From Lachnospiraceae bacterium (GTDB lineage: Bacteria > Bacillota > Clostridia > Lachnospirales > Lachnospiraceae), in assembly GCA_015057275.1 (NCBI GenBank), contig SVEO01000001.1, positions 162,960 to 226,959 of the forward strand: 64,000 bases of DNA. Direction: 5' to 3'. Of this stretch, positions 1 to 9,550 are shown piece by piece. Position 1 is the stretch's first letter. The number at the start of each line of letters is the position of its first letter. The notes beneath the pieces are model-generated. The model was not told the origin of the DNA, ran no database searches, and worked only from the letters and a program-made list of their open reading frames with translations. The translations under genes were made by a program, and so were the position numbers.

Positions 1-607
1 CATCCAAAATATAAAATACCGTAATAACGCCAATGGAAAGAATCGCGCCCAACATAAATGCGATAACGGCTTTCTTCTGCGGAAACGGACCTGCCTTAGA
101 CTTCGGATAGTTTGCTTCCTCCAAAACATGACAACCATCGAAATCGGTAATTTCTTCAATGTACGAAATTGCTGCTATACGTATTGCATCCGCAATATCA
201 CGCGACTGTGCCGGATCCTCCGTCTCTACACGCAGCTCAATGATTCGTGATGCCTCTGACGGCACAGATACCGAAATCTTTGAGAGCAACTGCTCATATG
301 TATAATCGAGTTTCATACCCTCAATAACTTCTTCTAATACCGGGCGGCAAACAATCATCTGCTGATAGTCTGCAGTCAGTTGGGCTGCCGTCTGCAGAGA
401 GTTGTACGTAAGCTGGGCAGAGTCTCCATTATCTAAAATATACATTGTCGTACTGGATGCATATGTTACCGGCACGGTTACATCCGTGATGATATAGGCT
501 CCGATTCCAAAAATCGCAGCTACCATCACAATAATCCACCAGTTTCCAATGTATTCGAAAAAAAGCTCTTTAATATTAATTTCCAATTCCTGGTCTTTTT
601 CTTCCAT
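1..607 (-). CDS. Wzz/YveK-type chain-length determinant / capsular polysaccharide biosynthesis protein (partial, runs off left edge)
   Basis: Reverse-strand reading from ATG at 607: MEEKDQELEINIKELFFEYIGNWWIIVMVAAIFGIGAYIITDVTVPVTYASSTTMYILDNGDSAQLTYNSLQTA...; N-terminal TM, Wzz-like periplasmic pattern, second TM followed by window edge. Confidence 0.8.
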   Translation of the reverse strand, partial: MEEKDQELEINIKELFFEYIGNWWIIVMVAAIFGIGAYIITDVTVPVTYASSTTMYILDNGDSAQLTYNSLQTAAQLTADYQQMIVCRPVLEEVIEGMKLDYTYEQLLSKISVSVPSEASRIIELRVETEDPAQSRDIADAIRIAAISYIEEITDFDGCHVLEEANYPKSKAGPFPQKKAVIAFMLGAILSIGVITVFYILD

Positions 608-684
608 TCTAAACTCCTTTCAAACTTTTGCAATTTATGATAAACATTGTTATATTAACATATCATTATACAATTTTCAATCAA

Positions 685-2550
685 TTATTTTCGCTTATAC
701 AATTTTATATATCTATTTTCGGCAATTAATTCGTAGCCATCTGCCACAATGTTCCAAGGATTTTTATTTTCGTCCGTATAAGCTTCTCGAACATCAATTG
801 CGTAGTAGTCAGTTTCCTGCAGTGTTCCGTAATAATTCGGCACCGACTGCAGGTCATCGATAAAGTAAAAATGCGGAACGAAAAAACCGCTTGCCGTTAC
901 CGAAGCATTTTCCGGCACTGAGGCAATAATCTCCTCCATCTCTATCCATTCCATCTCCCTGCCGGTCCATTTCGTATGGTACGTGTTGATTTTCGGCAGA
1001 GTGACACTCGCAAACATTGGCAAAGATATTGCCAGACACATCGTAAGCAACATCTGCACCTTCTTTTCTTTTTCTTCTCGCAATGTTATAAGTGTTGCCG
1101 CAAGAATCAATGCCGCCACCCCATAGGTGTATTGGTAGTTTACGTTATACTGATAAATCCAATCCGGCATCAGATTAATTACAAGCATCGGAAGAAACAA
1201 AATCCAAATGCTGATTCTGCGATTTCGCAGCGGCAGAAATGCTACCGGCAGCAACATCCACAACACATATTTCATCTTGTCCTGTGTGAATACTTTTTGA
1301 ATCAGATACCCGATATGGTAAAAACAATTTTTTGCAATTTCAATAAATCCACCATCCGACGTTGATAAATACGCTTCCAGTCGGCTCATCATTACACCAT
1401 CACCGAAATAGTCAACAAGCGCCACCGCAATTCCAAAGTACAAGACAGCCACCGCAAACAGGAATGCCCCAAAGCGGATGCGAGCCTTTTTTTCGTGGCA
1501 TGTCTCCTCATCCGGTGTCTTTCCTACCGGATAGAACATAGTCCACAAGGCAACCGCCGCCACATAAATCGCAGCATCCTCTTTTACCATCAGCGTTAGC
1601 AGTGCGAAAATGAGCGAACCGATTTTCTTTCCTTTTATAACAAAATAAATTAAAAATAACAGGACCAGTGAAAGAATTTTATTTTCATGAAAATCACAGA
1701 AACACCCCGTTGCCGTGCTTGGATAAATCACATATAAAATTACTGCAAAAAGAGCTGTCTTCGGAGAAAATTGCAATTCACGACAAATCAGCCAGATTGG
1801 AAATACGGCCAGCCCCACGCAAAATGCCTGCACATAATGCAGATAAAGTGGTGTCGGGAATAGCAGATATCCCGGCAGCAGCAAATAAAAAATCGGCGAA
1901 AAATGCACCCCAAAATGACTCATCAGTTTGCTACGCTCAATCGTTGTGTTCGGCAATCCTGTTTCTTTCATCTGCTCAAACATCTGTGCAAAAATACCGA
2001 AATCATAAGTTGCATTGGAAAAAGTCTTGTATTTCAAGGAGGAAAAATAACCAATCCCCACAGTAAATACCACAAAAATAACCGCCGTCAGCACCAGTGA
2101 CACCGGCGCACTCATCTCAAATGGCTGCGCATTTTTTGACGAAGGCAATAATGTTGGTAACCGCGGTGTTTTTTCCATCCCGACAAAAATGAATTTGCAC
2201 ACAAGTATAAGTATGAATGCTAGCCCGACGAGCAGATAAATCGCATCACCGGCCTGGTATGCGTATATCCCAGCCAAAAGCACTGCCAGCACGCCCATAC
2301 CGATGTACAAAATTTTTGCAGTGCGAAGGCTGATCAGCAAAAATGCTCCTGCCAACCAGCCGGCCAAACACATCCGTAGGAAATAGACAGCGTCCATCTC
2401 GTGAAAAGCTGGTGCTGTACCGAACGAAATCGTCTCCACAGTACTGCACCAGGCAAACAAAATACCGATGCACAACCATGCCATCATCGCATTTGCGGTA
2501 AGACCATATGTATTTTTAATATCGTTTATAATCTGTTTGATTCTCTGCAT
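685..2550 (-). CDS. DUF2079 family multi-pass membrane protein
   Basis: ORF track 685..2607; hydrophobic, with DUF2079-like 'FSNATYDFGIFAQMFEQMKETG...SHFGVHFSPIFYLLLPGYLLFP'. Start placed at MQRIKQ (2550) because the upstream extension lies in a repeat copy. Confidence 0.75.
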   Translation of the reverse strand: MQRIKQIINDIKNTYGLTANAMMAWLCIGILFAWCSTVETISFGTAPAFHEMDAVYFLRMCLAGWLAGAFLLISLRTAKILYIGMGVLAVLLAGIYAYQAGDAIYLLVGLAFILILVCKFIFVGMEKTPRLPTLLPSSKNAQPFEMSAPVSLVLTAVIFVVFTVGIGYFSSLKYKTFSNATYDFGIFAQMFEQMKETGLPNTTIERSKLMSHFGVHFSPIFYLLLPGYLLFPTPLYLHYVQAFCVGLAVFPIWLICRELQFSPKTALFAVILYVIYPSTATGCFCDFHENKILSLVLLFLIYFVIKGKKIGSLIFALLTLMVKEDAAIYVAAVALWTMFYPVGKTPDEETCHEKKARIRFGAFLFAVAVLYFGIAVALVDYFGDGVMMSRLEAYLSTSDGGFIEIAKNCFYHIGYLIQKVFTQDKMKYVLWMLLPVAFLPLRNRRISIWILFLPMLVINLMPDWIYQYNVNYQYTYGVAALILAATLITLREEKEKKVQMLLTMCLAISLPMFASVTLPKINTYHTKWTGREMEWIEMEEIIASVPENASVTASGFFVPHFYFIDDLQSVPNYYGTLQETDYYAIDVREAYTDENKNPWNIVADGYELIAENRYIKLYKRK

Positions 2551-2674
2551 TTTGTTGACTCTGCCCTGTCGGGCTACTTTCTCATGTTTTGCGTCTCTTA
2601 AGGTCATACCTTTTGCGCCCTGCTATTATTTTATCATATTTTTTTTAATTCGGATAGTGAAAAGTTCCCCTTAC

Positions 2675-2703
2675 TTGACAAAATCTGTGATTGGGAATAG
2701 ACT
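2675..2703 (+). promoter_or_regulatory. sigma-A type promoter (TTGACA-17-TAGACT)
   Basis: ttgaca 2675-2680, 17 bp spacer, tagact 2698-2703, about 40 bp upstream of the 2745 CDS, which has a ggagg SD. Confidence 0.6.
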
Positions 2704-2744
2704 ATCGTTAGTTAGATTTTACTGGATTTTATGGAGGTATTTGT

Positions 2745-3833
2745 ATGGGCAGAGGTTCCGGCGGAAGACGTAGTTCGGGTGGCAGAAGCGGCGGCAGCAG
2801 AAGTTTTGGTGGGCGCAGCGGTGGCATTCGTTCGGGCAGAGGCAATCGTTCTCGCAGCGGCGGCGGATTTGGCGCTCCGCACATCGGTGGCGGGTTTGGG
2901 GGATTCCGTCCTGGCGGAGTACATATTCATCTCGGCAATACGGGACGTCGTTACAGTACACCAAACATGCAAGGCATGAGCACAAACCATACCGGCTCCG
3001 GAAGCACAAGCAGTTCGGGTAACCCGTCCGGTAAATTTGATTGGGTTTCGCTAATTGTGACAATTGCCGTGATTCTTGTGTTTATCTCGATACTTTCGGC
3101 TTCCTGCACATCAGGCGGTAACGCTTCGGTTACACGCAGCACAGTAAATCGCGAACCACTTTCTTCCGATCAGACAGTCGAAAGCGAATATTATCGCGAC
3201 GACCTCGGCTGGATTAAAAATGAAACGCGTCTTACATCCGGTATGAAAGCATTCTATAAAGAAACCGGCGTTGCTCCGTTTTTATATATAACCGACAATA
3301 TTAACGGCGACCATTTCCCGTCCGCGAGCGCGGTTGAAGACGAATTAAATGAGATGTACGATGAGCTTTTCGAGGATGACGGCCATTTCATTTTGCTGTT
3401 TTTAGAATATGACGGTTACGAGACATGGTATTTGTGCGGTTCTGCGGCCGAGACCGTGATGGATGATGAGGCGTGCGAGATTTTGCTCGATTACATCGAC
3501 CGCTATTACGATACTAATTTCGGCATTTATAACGATGAAGAATATTTCTCCACCGTCTTTGAGAAGGCCAGCGAGCGCATTATGACAAAACAGACATCCC
3601 CGGCGACATTCGGCACTGTAGCTGTTGTTTGCATTGCGGTCATTGTAGTTATCGTGCTATTCATTCAGTTTTCGAAGAAGCGCGCCGAAGCGAAGAAGGC
3701 GGAAGATGAGCGTATGAAGCAGATTTTGGAGACACCGTTAGAAACCTTCGGCGACCAGAGCCTCGATGAGTTGGCCAAGAAATATATGACCTCCGAGGAA
3801 ATTCAAAAAGAGACACAAAAAGAAAACTTGTAA
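2745..3833 (+). CDS. Membrane protein with Gly/Ser/Arg-rich N-terminus and TPM-like extracytoplasmic domain
   Basis: MGRGSGGRRSSGGRSGGSRSFGGRSGG...; two predicted TM segments flank a TPM-like region (TGVAPFLYITDNINGDHFPSASAVEDELNEMYDELFEDDGHFILLFLEYDG). SD ggaggtatttgtATG. Confidence 0.7.
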   Translation: MGRGSGGRRSSGGRSGGSRSFGGRSGGIRSGRGNRSRSGGGFGAPHIGGGFGGFRPGGVHIHLGNTGRRYSTPNMQGMSTNHTGSGSTSSSGNPSGKFDWVSLIVTIAVILVFISILSASCTSGGNASVTRSTVNREPLSSDQTVESEYYRDDLGWIKNETRLTSGMKAFYKETGVAPFLYITDNINGDHFPSASAVEDELNEMYDELFEDDGHFILLFLEYDGYETWYLCGSAAETVMDDEACEILLDYIDRYYDTNFGIYNDEEYFSTVFEKASERIMTKQTSPATFGTVAVVCIAVIVVIVLFIQFSKKRAEAKKAEDERMKQILETPLETFGDQSLDELAKKYMTSEEIQKETQKENL

Positions 3834-3842
3834 TACAAAATC

Positions 3843-3877
3843 AGAGCAGTTCACTGATGGATGAACTGCTCTTTTTT
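3843..3877. terminator. Rho-independent terminator between convergent genes
   Basis: Perfect 11-bp inverted repeat AGAGCAGTTCA...TGAACTGCTCT followed by TTTTT. Confidence 0.8.
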
Positions 3878-3878
3878 G

Positions 3879-5375
3879 CTAAAACTGATAAAATTTGAAA
3901 TACTCATAATCCGCATAACCGCCGAGCTCTTTGGTCGCGTAATTGTACAGGCCGATGCGGTAGCCCATGAAATGGTCGAGCGTGTACAGCATCTTCACAT
4001 CGACGCCAATTTTCTTCCAATCGCTTCCATTGGCGGAATAGTAAAATTCCACGATGTCACGGCTGTCTTCAAAGTCAAAGTACACCTTCAGGTAAATATC
4101 AGACGCTTCCCATCTGATTTTCTCGCGTACCTCATCGCCTTTCGTCGTCATAATCACATACGCACCGTCCGTCTCCATAGAAATGCCGACCGTGCCGTAA
4201 GTACTCTGCAATGCCACGAAGCCTGCTTTGTCACCAATCTTCATGCCGGCTGTTTCCAAATGTGTCTCAAAAGCACATTTCGGTCCGACCGTACGCTGCG
4301 TGAGCGTGCCTCGCGCATCTAAAATGTTTGTCGCCATCTGCGCTGTTGTCAGTCGCAAATAACCCGGGCGTTCGGTAAACGACCATGCTTTCGGAATTGG
4401 GTTGTGATTCCACTGCCAGTTCAGCGCCAGCTTATTTTCCACATGATTAAAATCATCACTTATTACAATATCATATTTCCCGGATTCCTCGTGCGGCCCC
4501 TCAAAGCTCTCCGGTACTTTGCCGTCGATACCAAGCATTGGCCAGTCATCTTCCCACTTCACCGGCAGGATGCATGGAATGCGCCCCACCGCGTCATGAT
4601 CCTGAAACAGCATTGCGAACCACTCGCCGTCCGGCGTGTCAAAAATCGCACCCTGTGCCACACCTTTATTGTGGTAGCCCATGTCATCATCCATAATCAC
4701 TTTGCGTTCGTACGGTCCGAGCAAGTTTTTTGAGCGGTAGCAGATCTCGCGGCGTCTCTTATTGCCAACTACCGGCCATTCAATGAAAATCAAATAATAA
4801 TATCCATTAATTTTGTACGCATGACAGCCCTCGCAGCGCAGACCGATACCTTCACGCGGCGTCGAAAACAGCAGTTGGTTGATGCCGCCCTCCTGCAGGC
4901 CCGATGCGTCCGGCTTTAACTCCGTAATGCGCACATCGCCGCAGTTATAAAAAATATACAGCTTGCCGTCGTCGTCAAATAACAATGACGGGTCGTGATA
5001 AATGCCATCCAGTTCGTCGCGCTTCCACTCACCGCTCTCAATGTCGGTCGTGTGATAAATGTACGTCTTTTTCATGTCATTGCATACAAAAACTGCATAA
5101 AAGACCCCATTGTTATAACGCAGGCTCGTTGCCCACTGGCCGCGACCATAAGTATGTTTGCCGTTTTTCAGTTCATATTGGTCGTTATCCTCAATCTTAT
5201 CATAGATGTACGACTGAATCTGCCAATTGGCAAGGTCGGTCGATTTCATAATCGGGCAACCCGGCATCACATGCATCGTCGTACTGACCATATAATATGC
5301 ATTACCGACACGCAATACATCCACATCCGGAATATCGCTGAAAATAATCGGATTCTTGATAATCGCTTTGCTCAT
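3879..5375 (-). CDS. Glycoside hydrolase family 43 protein (beta-xylosidase/alpha-arabinofuranosidase-like)
   Basis: MSKAIIKNPIIFSDIPDVDVLRVGNAYYMVSTTMHVMPGCPIMKSTDLANWQ... with GH43-like blades (YHDPSLLFDDDGKLYIFY) and C-terminal beta-sandwich. SD GAAGGGAG before ATG 5375. No signal peptide. Confidence 0.88.
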   Translation of the reverse strand: MSKAIIKNPIIFSDIPDVDVLRVGNAYYMVSTTMHVMPGCPIMKSTDLANWQIQSYIYDKIEDNDQYELKNGKHTYGRGQWATSLRYNNGVFYAVFVCNDMKKTYIYHTTDIESGEWKRDELDGIYHDPSLLFDDDGKLYIFYNCGDVRITELKPDASGLQEGGINQLLFSTPREGIGLRCEGCHAYKINGYYYLIFIEWPVVGNKRRREICYRSKNLLGPYERKVIMDDDMGYHNKGVAQGAIFDTPDGEWFAMLFQDHDAVGRIPCILPVKWEDDWPMLGIDGKVPESFEGPHEESGKYDIVISDDFNHVENKLALNWQWNHNPIPKAWSFTERPGYLRLTTAQMATNILDARGTLTQRTVGPKCAFETHLETAGMKIGDKAGFVALQSTYGTVGISMETDGAYVIMTTKGDEVREKIRWEASDIYLKVYFDFEDSRDIVEFYYSANGSDWKKIGVDVKMLYTLDHFMGYRIGLYNYATKELGGYADYEYFKFYQF

Positions 5376-5389
5376 TTGTAATTCTCCCT

Positions 5390-5623
5390 TCACTCTGTTT
5401 CATCGACGAACACCGTCGGCACGGCACATGCCATCGGCACCGGACTGTTCTCACATTCCAGGCATCCGCGTGTCTGAATGCTGGTAATTCCTTCTTCTAC
5501 ATCTTCATCGGTCGCTGTCGGGTCATCAACCGGCACAGCCTGCCCGCCTACGATGTTCACATGGCCCACTCCTTGCGCCATTAATGCATCAATATTTTCA
5601 ATTAATTCGTCAATTGTCGGCAT
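5390..5623 (-). CDS. Small Cys-containing hypothetical protein (77 aa)
   Basis: MPTIDELIENIDALMAQGVGHVNIVGGQAVPVDDPTATDEDVEEGITSIQTRGCLECENSPVPMACAVPTVFVDETE; strong SD GGAAAGGAG; lies between the subtilase and GH43 on the same strand. Confidence 0.6.
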   Translation of the reverse strand: MPTIDELIENIDALMAQGVGHVNIVGGQAVPVDDPTATDEDVEEGITSIQTRGCLECENSPVPMACAVPTVFVDETE

Positions 5624-5689
5624 AGTAATCTCCTTTCCGAAGCGTTTACGCATATTATAGCACGATTGTAACACGATTCCAACCCGCAA

Positions 5690-7417
5690 TTAATTTTCTC
5701 CGCTAAAAATTAATGCGCGAAAGGTCGCGTAGATATTGATAATGCCGTATCCAAATTCATTGTTCGGGTAGACCTGATTTGTGCTGCGGGCGGCCCCGCG
5801 TATGAGCAAATTTTTAATTTCCACGGTGCGCATTGTCGGTAGTTCTCCGCGTACAATCCCCCATTCGAAAAGCTGTACGCATGCTCCGGCCGCCAACGCG
5901 GCAGCGATACTCGTACCGCTGCGGCGCACATAACGCACTTCCTCCGGCAATCGGCTGACCTGCACACCAAGTACATTGACCGCCGGTGCAGCAACATCCG
6001 GCTTGATTTCGCCATTGCCGGCAAAGCCGCGCCCGGATTCAATGAAAAAACTGCCGGTCTCCGAATCGTATCCCGATACGGTAAGCAACGCCTCCGCATT
6101 TCCCGGCGCCGTAATCGTCGTGTCCGGGTCCGGTTCGAGGAAATAAGTTTCACTGTCAATAAAATCATTAATCGGCAGCCAAATATGAAAGTCCCCTTCC
6201 AGCAAATTGCGTCCAAACACACGCAGCCGCCAGATTCCCGGCGTCGGATTTTTAAAACGCATGAAAATGAGCTGCTCTCCGCTCAAAAATTCCAGCAATC
6301 GGTATGACACGTCAATGGTCGTGCGGTTGAAAATGAAATCGTATGTCTGACTTTCCTCTGTCGTCGCAAAAATGCGCGGCACCACTTCGCCCTCCGGCGA
6401 GATAATGGAAACGGTGTAAATGTCCGGCGGGCTCCCCCAAAGCTCCAGTGTAAAACCGGTGTCCGGCACATTCATTTCCGGCATATCTACCACCTCGCCC
6501 GGTCTTGCTGTTGCATTATCATATCCCTCACCTACGCGCAACTCTACATCCGTATAATCCTGTCTGTCAGTAAGTGTCCCAAAAAAGTGATGCCGCTTGT
6601 CACCTTCATTGCCGGCAGCACAGACAACTGCTACACCAACTTCCTCTGCTGCGCGGCTTAAAAATTGACTGAGTGCATCCGCCCCGGTGTGCGGCCCGCT
6701 GTTGCTGCCAACCCCAATCACAATCACGAGCGGCATCTGCAAGCGTCTGGCTACATTGAGCAGATAGCGTGCCCCAAACATGATGTCCGTCTCCTGATAA
6801 GCAATCGCATCCTCTTTTACAAGAAAAAAATTGCGCAGATATTGCTTTGCCGGCTTTAATTTTACCATTGCAATCTGCGCCTGTGGCACAATGCCGGTAA
6901 ACTCTTCGGCGAAATCTGCTCTCCCCGCAACGATAGAAGTAAGATAGGTTCCATGTCCAATTTCATCTCGGCCACCCGCCGTCCCTTGCAAAATCTGCTC
7001 GCGGGTATATTCTGTGCCATAAAAAAGTCCCTCCGGCGGCTTGCCGCTTTGGTCTGTCTGATCCCATATACTGACCACACGCGTCTGTCCGCCATCGTCC
7101 GTAAATACCGGATTGTCGTACTCAATGCCGGTATCAATAAACCCGACAAGGCAGCCCTCTCCGTAAAGTTCCAGCCCTTCGGTACGCTGCACACGCAACG
7201 CGCCAATACTGTCTGCTGCCTGCACATCCATCAACCCGTACAACTTAGGGAGCGTAAAATAACTTTCAAATGGTGCATTCTCAGCCCGCGGCCGCATCTC
7301 CATTCCAAGTCCATACCCCGCTACAATCCGGCACAAATCCCCATCTTCCGCAAAATAGCGATTAAAAATGTAATCAAAATAATCTTCTGAAACCGCCTGT
7401 TCTCTACAATCTGCCAT
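5690..7417 (-). CDS. S8 family peptidase (subtilisin-like, Csp/germination-protease-like architecture)
   Basis: Triad motifs GFIDTGIEY (Asp), GHGTYLTSIVAG (His), SGTSIAAALAAG (Ser); beta-rich insertion between His and Ser motifs (ELWGSPPDIYTVSIISPEGEVVPRI); prodomain-like PKLYGLMD. Confidence 0.85.
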   Translation of the reverse strand: MADCREQAVSEDYFDYIFNRYFAEDGDLCRIVAGYGLGMEMRPRAENAPFESYFTLPKLYGLMDVQAADSIGALRVQRTEGLELYGEGCLVGFIDTGIEYDNPVFTDDGGQTRVVSIWDQTDQSGKPPEGLFYGTEYTREQILQGTAGGRDEIGHGTYLTSIVAGRADFAEEFTGIVPQAQIAMVKLKPAKQYLRNFFLVKEDAIAYQETDIMFGARYLLNVARRLQMPLVIVIGVGSNSGPHTGADALSQFLSRAAEEVGVAVVCAAGNEGDKRHHFFGTLTDRQDYTDVELRVGEGYDNATARPGEVVDMPEMNVPDTGFTLELWGSPPDIYTVSIISPEGEVVPRIFATTEESQTYDFIFNRTTIDVSYRLLEFLSGEQLIFMRFKNPTPGIWRLRVFGRNLLEGDFHIWLPINDFIDSETYFLEPDPDTTITAPGNAEALLTVSGYDSETGSFFIESGRGFAGNGEIKPDVAAPAVNVLGVQVSRLPEEVRYVRRSGTSIAAALAAGACVQLFEWGIVRGELPTMRTVEIKNLLIRGAARSTNQVYPNNEFGYGIINIYATFRALIFSGEN

Positions 7418-7447
7418 CTTCCCATTCCTTTACTGAAATAAAAATAC

Positions 7448-7494
7448 CCCACATTTACGATCTCTAATGTTCGCTTACTTCTCGTAAATGTGGG
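7448..7494 (-). terminator. Terminator-like long-stem hairpin downstream of hisS
   Basis: 13-bp perfect inverted repeat CCCACATTTACGA / TCGTAAATGTGGG with 21-nt loop, followed on the minus strand by GTATTTTTATTTC. Confidence 0.55.
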
Positions 7495-7588
7495 TGTAAT
7501 ATCGGTGTCTTCTTAATTAAATATATGAGATGGCAAAATTTATATCCCTTATTTCATTTGCTTGCCTTCTTTATTCTACTTATAAACT

Positions 7589-8833
7589 TTATTTCGCCTC
7601 AAACCACTTAACTTCTTCTGACTGCCCAATCTGCCAGATTCCGTCGTAGCCCTGCTCCTCTAACTTGTCGATGAATTTGCCGACCTTCTTCGGTTTTACA
7701 AACACACCGGTGTCGTAGTCCGCGCGCAGTTCTTCGGCCTTCTTCATCGCCTCGATGCATTGGTCTTCCCAGAAAAGTACCGCCACTTTCTTTCTGCGGG
7801 TCGGGATGCGGTACTGGGTATCCATCAAAATACTGAAAATGCGTTCGAAACCAATCGAAAAACCAACCGCCGGCACGCTCTCATTAATAAACTTGCCAAT
7901 CAGATTGTCGTAACGTCCGCCACCGGCAATCGCGCCTCGGAAACGTGTACTCTCGATTTCAAATACCGTGCCGGTGTAGTAGCCCTGACCGCGCACGAGC
8001 GACATATCGTATACTACTTCATACTTACCGTTTGCTACTTCTGCTACTGTCTGCATAATCTTCTGAATATTTGCAGCCGCCTCATCATCCTCGCCGACGA
8101 GAGCTCTCGCATCATCAATCGAAAATGGCATCTTTTCTAAAATACCGAGCAACGCTGCAATAGCCTCTGCCGGGAATTCCTTCTCCGTCAATTCTTTCGC
8201 TACGCCCTCCGCGCCGACCTTATCGAGCTTATCGAAGGAAATGCATACGCTATCGAGTGTTCCCTCGGCAAAGCCACACTTCATAAGGATATTTCTTAAG
8301 AGTCTGCGGTCATTAATCTTCATCTTAAACTCGGTCATGCCGATATTAATTAACGCCTGCGCAGTCGTTGTCATCAACTGAATTTCCGCACAATAGGACG
8401 CATCGCCAATGATGTCAATGTCGCACTGCACGAATTCGCGCAAGCGGCCTTTTTGTGGACGCTCAGCACGGTACACGCGATCCATCTGAATGCACTTAAA
8501 CGGGGTAATTAACTTCGCGCGATTGTTTGCATAGTAACGGGAAAGCGGCAATGTCAGGTCGTAACGCAGACCCATGTCGGAAAGTTCCGTCATGTTTCCC
8601 TCAGCCACAGCCTTTTCTAACTTCTCGCCGCGTTTCATCACCTTAAAAATGAGGTTCAAGTTCTCGCCGCCTTCGCTCTTATCCAAGTTTTCTATATCTT
8701 CCAAAATCGGAGTGCCGATGCGCGAAAAGCCGCAAGATTGGTACGTCTGCAAAATAATTGACTGCAGGTAATCGCGAATCTCCATCTCCTGTGGTAAAAA
8801 ATCATTCGTTCCTTTTACTGTCGTGATTTTCAT
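7589..8833 (-). CDS. hisS: Histidyl-tRNA synthetase (HisS family, divergent)
   Basis: MKITTVKGTNDFLPQEMEIRDYLQ, class II motif 2 YRAERPQKGRLREFVQCDIDIIG, HisA-like LVRGQGYYTGTVFEI, motif 3 GGGRYDNLIGKF...AVGFSIGFER. Confidence 0.82.
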   Translation of the reverse strand: MKITTVKGTNDFLPQEMEIRDYLQSIILQTYQSCGFSRIGTPILEDIENLDKSEGGENLNLIFKVMKRGEKLEKAVAEGNMTELSDMGLRYDLTLPLSRYYANNRAKLITPFKCIQMDRVYRAERPQKGRLREFVQCDIDIIGDASYCAEIQLMTTTAQALINIGMTEFKMKINDRRLLRNILMKCGFAEGTLDSVCISFDKLDKVGAEGVAKELTEKEFPAEAIAALLGILEKMPFSIDDARALVGEDDEAAANIQKIMQTVAEVANGKYEVVYDMSLVRGQGYYTGTVFEIESTRFRGAIAGGGRYDNLIGKFINESVPAVGFSIGFERIFSILMDTQYRIPTRRKKVAVLFWEDQCIEAMKKAEELRADYDTGVFVKPKKVGKFIDKLEEQGYDGIWQIGQSEEVKWFEAK

Positions 8834-8902
8834 ATGAACAAGGTCTCCTTTTCATAAATATAAATGACCCCCATAAGCGTCTGCCTATGGGGGTTCATAT
8901 CG

Positions 8903-8975
<73 letters not shown>

Positions 8976-9105
8976 ATCTGCCGTTCGTTACCGAACGAAC
9001 AGTATATTATCATAGTCATCCAAATAATGCAAGCACTTTTTTCATTTTTTACAAATATTTTTTAAGCACTTTTTATGTACTCTGTCGCAAATGCCTGCCG
9101 AGCGA

Positions 9106-9537
9106 CTATTCCCCGTCATCCATGTCGAATTCTTCCGGATCCATGATTTCACGCGGGCCACCCATACTGTAAAATTCTTTGCCGACTACATTTTTTGCAT
9201 TTCGCACTTCCTCAACCATCTTGGAAATCATCGTCTTTACCGCATCAGATTGCTTGATATTTTTGAGTACGATATCCTTATCCTTATCTACGCGTGTCGT
9301 CAAAATCACGTCGCCCGTACCGAACAGACGATGCCACAAAGTTCTTTTCAGCTGCACATCCACAATACGATATAAAAGCACCTCGTCGGAAATAGTCGTC
9401 AGCAAGCCCTTGTTCTGGTACAATCTGCCGTCTGCAATCGCATATGTGGTAAAGCTAAATGGAAACCACATAAAATGCTTGCGATCCCTCCATACCGGTT
9501 CTTCCTTTTCTACTACAATCTTCTTACTCATAACCAT
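9106..9537 (-). CDS. Bacterial PH-domain-containing protein
   Basis: 143 aa; WFPFSFTTYAIADGRLYQNKGLLTTISDEVLLYRIVDVQLKRTLWHRLFGTGDVILTT resembles bacterial PH/YdbS-type domains. Confidence 0.7.
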   Translation of the reverse strand: MVMSKKIVVEKEEPVWRDRKHFMWFPFSFTTYAIADGRLYQNKGLLTTISDEVLLYRIVDVQLKRTLWHRLFGTGDVILTTRVDKDKDIVLKNIKQSDAVKTMISKMVEEVRNAKNVVGKEFYSMGGPREIMDPEEFDMDDGE

Positions 9538-9550
9538 TCACCTGTTCCCT

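Noticed and set aside
2712-3063. Antisense ORFs over the Gly/Arg-rich gene (MVCAHALHVW..., MSQLAKPNQ...)
   Set aside because: Low-complexity antisense frames produced by GC-rich repeats; no SD and no recognisable family.
8866-8897. Inverted repeat acccccataagc...ctatgggggt between tRNA-Phe and hisS as a T-box
   Set aside because: No T-box consensus or specifier structure seen; most likely a terminator or processing hairpin, with weak T-tract.
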